64,000 nt of DNA from positions 26,502,485 to 26,566,484 of the forward strand of contig NW_019211458.1 of NCBI RefSeq assembly GCF_002443255.2. The letters are read 5' to 3'. This DNA comes from Varroa destructor (taxonomy: Eukaryota > Arthropoda > Arachnida > Mesostigmata > Varroidae). Positions 60,601 to 64,000 of this stretch are shown here, one piece after another. The notes below the pieces were generated by a model. It was given only the letters and a program-made list of their open reading frames with translations. It did not search any database and was not told the origin of the DNA. How positions within the stretch are numbered: the first letter of the stretch is position 1; each line of letters begins with the position of its first letter. Both the position numbers and the translations under genes were made by a program.

Positions 60601-63480
60601 TTCTTCTTGGCAGAAGTACGTGTTGCCGCACATCGATCTAATTCTGCATGTCGAGATGCGGATAATGTCGGATCGCTCGCCCGCGCACGGAAGCCGCTGA
60701 ACAAATTATTTTCACAGTATTTTTTTTTACTCGGCCTCTCTGCTTGTGGTCTCTGTCGTTTTCGTCGCCGCCAAAAGAAAATCGACAGATAGACCATGTG
60801 GCTGTTTTTTTATATCGGGGTGATGGCAGTTTGTATGAAGCAGTCGTGTGTTTTTACTTGCTTGGCTATGTGTATGCGTGTATGTGAAAGTGTTCGTGAT
60901 TGCGCGTGTTAGTATGGCTCACTCGTTACGCGTCTGCGGCTGACGAATCTTGCAATAGAAACCAGTATCATTCTCTGCGCTCCTTTCGGTTCTCATCCTT
61001 TCGCAGCGATGCTGCGTTTAGCTTGTACACACATAGACACACTCATATCGACTCAGATCGCTAGACCAGAAGCTGGCATAAACGTTACCGCTGGGGAGAT
61101 CTCTGTTTTGGCCTTAGCAGCTGCAGGCCTCGCAGGGTCTGCAGCAGCAGTTGCAATGTGGATGCGTCAATTATTAACGGCGAGAGCCAACCAGCTAGCC
61201 AACCGGCCGGCCGGCCCAACCCGTGTGTAAATATTATGATAGCGGAAAGAGAAGAAGATAAAGAAAACGAGAATTGCCTCGCCAGCGAAGTCGGCGATTG
61301 CAGTAGTTCCGCGCCCATGTCAGCGTTTCGAGACAGGCGGCAGTTGCGAGCAACTTCTCCCGCCGCGGCCACCACTTGCGCGAGCTGTTGAGTGATGCAA
61401 CAAACTTGCGCCTCGTCAGCGGCAGTCGGCACTTACCAAATAGATACCCCACCACCCCTGCCTCCTGGTTCGTTCAGTTAAAACCTTAAATGCGTTTCCA
61501 TTCGTTTGCTGTATCTAGCGGCTGTTATATTATATTGCACATTTACACTGAGAGGACAGCACGACGGTAAAGAAGATAGGCTGGTACAGAAGTAAGGGAG
61601 AGCGTTTCTGGGAGAGAGGTGGACAGAAGAGGGGGGTAAAGGCGAGAGAAAACGTGTACCTGCTATAGTGTGCAAAAATAATCGGTGCCACAACGGCTTC
61701 ACCCGCGTGGCCAACAGACGAAACCGCGAACGCTAGTATTGCTACGAAGAGCAAGATTCGATCGTTGGGTATAATTACGGCATGCGGAAGATGCCCCCGA
61801 TAGACCACCAGGCCGTCCTTCTTTGCGTGCCTGCCTGCGTGCCTGTCGTAAACACGTATGCTCACACGCATGGATTTAGATAGACATCAAGACAGCGTTA
61901 AGAAGACATGTGCACAGTGCGGTGAGACATAACGAGATAGCACCGGGTTGAATGGTATAAAAGTGTATAATATAGGTCTATGACGTATGACGAGCTGTGT
62001 GTTCTTTTAACTAATGGATGCTATGGAAATACGACAAACCCTCACAGCTGTGAAGCTAGGGCCAAGTTCAAAATAATTTACATGTCTGAAAGAGCCCTAG
62101 AGGGCAATTGGTCGACAATATAATATTTTATCTCTTTTTTCCTTGTTAAGTTTACCTGAAAGCAAGACGTTTTCGAGCGCTAGAAAAGCTTGGGTCGAGA
62201 AAAATGGCGTGACACTCATGTGGGAAGAAGAGTTCGGCAATTTTGGGTTTTTAGTGAAACTATGCAAAGCCTCCGAAGTGCGTCCATGGGAGAAGAAAAG
62301 ATTAATCATTATTATGTTTCATTAAGAATGAATAGAGAAACTAAAAAGCAAATATGATAATCGTTTAAAAATAGCGCTGAAGGATAAACTTAGGCTTCAT
62401 AGACGTTTAAGATATTTGCGGTTGCAAAAATAAATTAAAATAACGATAAAGATTTTTTTCTTTTTAATTAGCTAGTTTGTATAAAAAATATATATATAAT
62501 AAATATATACTAAAAATATAACATTTGTGATATATTTCGCGAATTAAAATCTTTATAACAATAGGTTTAAAGACGTAAGATTTTGAAAAACAATGAGATT
62601 CAATGTAAATATGAGCTAAAGTTTAGAATAACTTAGCGCTAACATAACACTGAAATGAATCGATGGCCAGTAGTAAAAGAAAATTCGAGTAATTTTAGCG
62701 GTTACTTCTAAATCTAGTTGAAATAATTTTTTTTTTTGGTTATCATTATTTGAGCGCTCCTCTACTCATCCAAGTTGGTCTCTGCTTTATGCATATATAA
62801 TGTTAACATTTTTTACACATCTGTTTTCATGAAGCCTGTATATCTAAATGATCGAGGTTTCCTCGACATTTGTTTGATTCTATTTTGTTTTCTATTTTTA
62901 ACTCTATGAATTCTCTTATTTTATGGCTTTCGCGCTAAATACAAAACGTATTGCATGCGTCAAATGTGAGTTTACATTTCTCTCAACGTATAAGTGGTAT
63001 TGTAAATTTCAACATCTTTCAAAAAATCACACCTTTAGTAGCAGTTAAAATTCAGCTATTTAATGATCTCTTAAGTTGAATGACGTTCCTGGCCCGTTTA
63101 ATTAGTCATATTGGATAGACTCCGTAGATTTTTCGGCAAATTCTTACGGGAACCGATACATTCTAACAAGTAACATTTGTTTGTAACAATTGACAGCTCT
63201 GTGACGGTCTCTGAAAATTGCACAATTCGGATGAGCTGTCTGCTTTTTTTTTACAATAAGCAATTTCTATTGGTCACGTGTCATCAAGTGATGTTAGCAA
63301 ATATAAGAATCTTACGCTGCCTCAATTGATACGAACGTCCGGCTTCGCTCTATAGATCTAAGCGTCTAGATGTACAGGCCTTCGTTTTTTACGCTCGATA
63401 TCCGCACCAGCCTCGGATAGCATGTCTCAGTATTTATTTTATCTTATCTTTGTACATGTAAACAGGTATACTTGGCTTAC
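57690..63480. other. No firm gene; GC-rich block at 60.4-61.9 kb, AT-rich end
   Basis: The GC-rich block contains a 73-codon plus frame (61009-61230) with an Ala-rich hydrophobic stretch, but it is encoded by GCA triplets and overlaps a 115-codon minus frame, so it is not called. From 62.3 to 63.3 kb the sequence is extremely AT-rich with a TA run near 62487. Confidence 0.4.
62487..62511. repeat. Imperfect TA/TAA microsatellite
   Basis: Short TA-rich simple sequence in the most AT-rich kilobase of the window. Confidence 0.8.
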
Positions 63481-63482
63481 AG

Positions 63483-63525
63483 TGAAGCCATCCACTGCCG
63501 ACCATACTGTGTCGGGCCTCGGTCA
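63483..63525 (+). CDS. Candidate exon, Cys-containing
   Basis: A good acceptor (ATACTTGGCTTACAG) and a GTGAGC donor flank 43 bases reading EAIHCRPYCVGPRS. The same frame stays open to a stop near 63590 (more Cys, e.g. CSTSNSPRCPP), so an unspliced terminal exon is equally possible. A second consensus donor (CCAG|GTAAGCG at 63674) lies downstream. Secreted Cys-rich character is an inference from a short stretch. Confidence 0.28.
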
Positions 63526-64000
63526 GTGAGCCGCTACGGGCGTGTTTGCAGCACCAGCAACAGCCCAAGGTGTCCACCTTTCACGTTCTAAGGACAGCAG
63601 GGATTGTGACGTTAGTTGTGCATGCGGGGTTTACAATACAATTCAATCATAAAAACAGTGTTGTTCGCTCCAGGTAAGCGCGAAGGCCGCTTTGTGTGTG
63701 ACTCAAACAATCCGCTGTAACTTAGAAGCTCTTATCAAATTATTCGTTAGTTTATTATTTTACACTTATCTTGATGGCGTACAACATAAAAACTGAATTT
63801 TTTTCCGTTCCAGTTACGTTAGTATTGCGTGAGAGGACTGATTTCCAGCGTGAGACGATTTCTAAAATGCGCATAAGTTTAGCAAGCAGGCACTATACGA
63901 GTTGATGGTCGGGGAGCAGATCTACTTCACTTTCTCGGTACCAGAACTGTATTTGCATCGGTTAGAGCTCAGGTCGATGATATATTTTCATAAATCAAGC

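Noticed and set aside
61009..61230. Ala-rich possible TM protein
   Set aside because: The hydrophobic stretch is encoded by GCA/GCT triplets in a region also open on the other strand (115 codons), so it is likely a simple-sequence effect.

Overview
This window looks like nuclear DNA from a eukaryote, most likely an arthropod. It has no operons, no Shine-Dalgarno-led gene series and no bacterial-size genes: the longest uninterrupted frame is under 200 codons in 64 kb. Coding potential appears in short pieces flanked by pyrimidine-rich AG acceptors and GTAAGT-like donors. Microsatellites ((TA)n, (TTA)n, poly-T, poly-C) are scattered throughout, and a 100-N scaffold gap sits inside a TA repeat. 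Base composition alternates between AT-rich tracts and GC-rich blocks full of CAG/GCA/GTA-type triplets. A compact arthropod genome such as a mite would fit, but nothing here fixes the taxon.

The best-supported gene is on the minus strand at about 18.4-22.1 kb. At least eleven short exons are visible. Two runs of them splice in a consistent reading phase: four upstream exons (21649-22082 to 20835-20948) and six exons ending at a stop codon at 18377 (20041-20201 to 18377-18466). The join across about 20.2-20.8 kb is unresolved. The inferred product is rich in leucine-heavy amphipathic helices, as in ARM/HEAT-repeat proteins. A rotatin/Ana3-like identity is possible but unproven. A plus-strand 93-codon frame (17977-18258) ends tail-to-tail with it, and a perfect 19-bp hairpin lies in its penultimate intron.

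Elsewhere I list weaker candidate exons or small genes: a plus-strand cluster at 1.7-3.3 kb, a minus-strand cluster at 31.2-32.1 kb, a plus exon at 33.2 kb, a minus C-terminal frame at 34.5 kb, plus exons at 38.1-39.7 kb, a plus exon with a consensus donor at 42.3-42.5 kb, small membrane-segment ORFs at 11.0, 47.7 and 48.6 kb, a 62-residue ORF at 52.9 kb and a Cys-rich exon at 63.5 kb. In a 64-kb eukaryotic window dozens of 60-100-codon frames arise by chance, so these carry low confidence unless splice signals and phase agree.

The rest (about 3.4-17.9, 22.2-28.5, 43-47 and 53-63 kb) reads as intergenic or large-intron DNA: AT-rich tracts, GC-rich triplet-rich blocks and microsatellites. One dispersed repeat pair (50277-50376 and 51234-51337, roughly 90% identical over about 87 bases) ends in C-rich tails. 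I recognised no tRNA, rRNA, CRISPR array, complete transposon or viral sequence.
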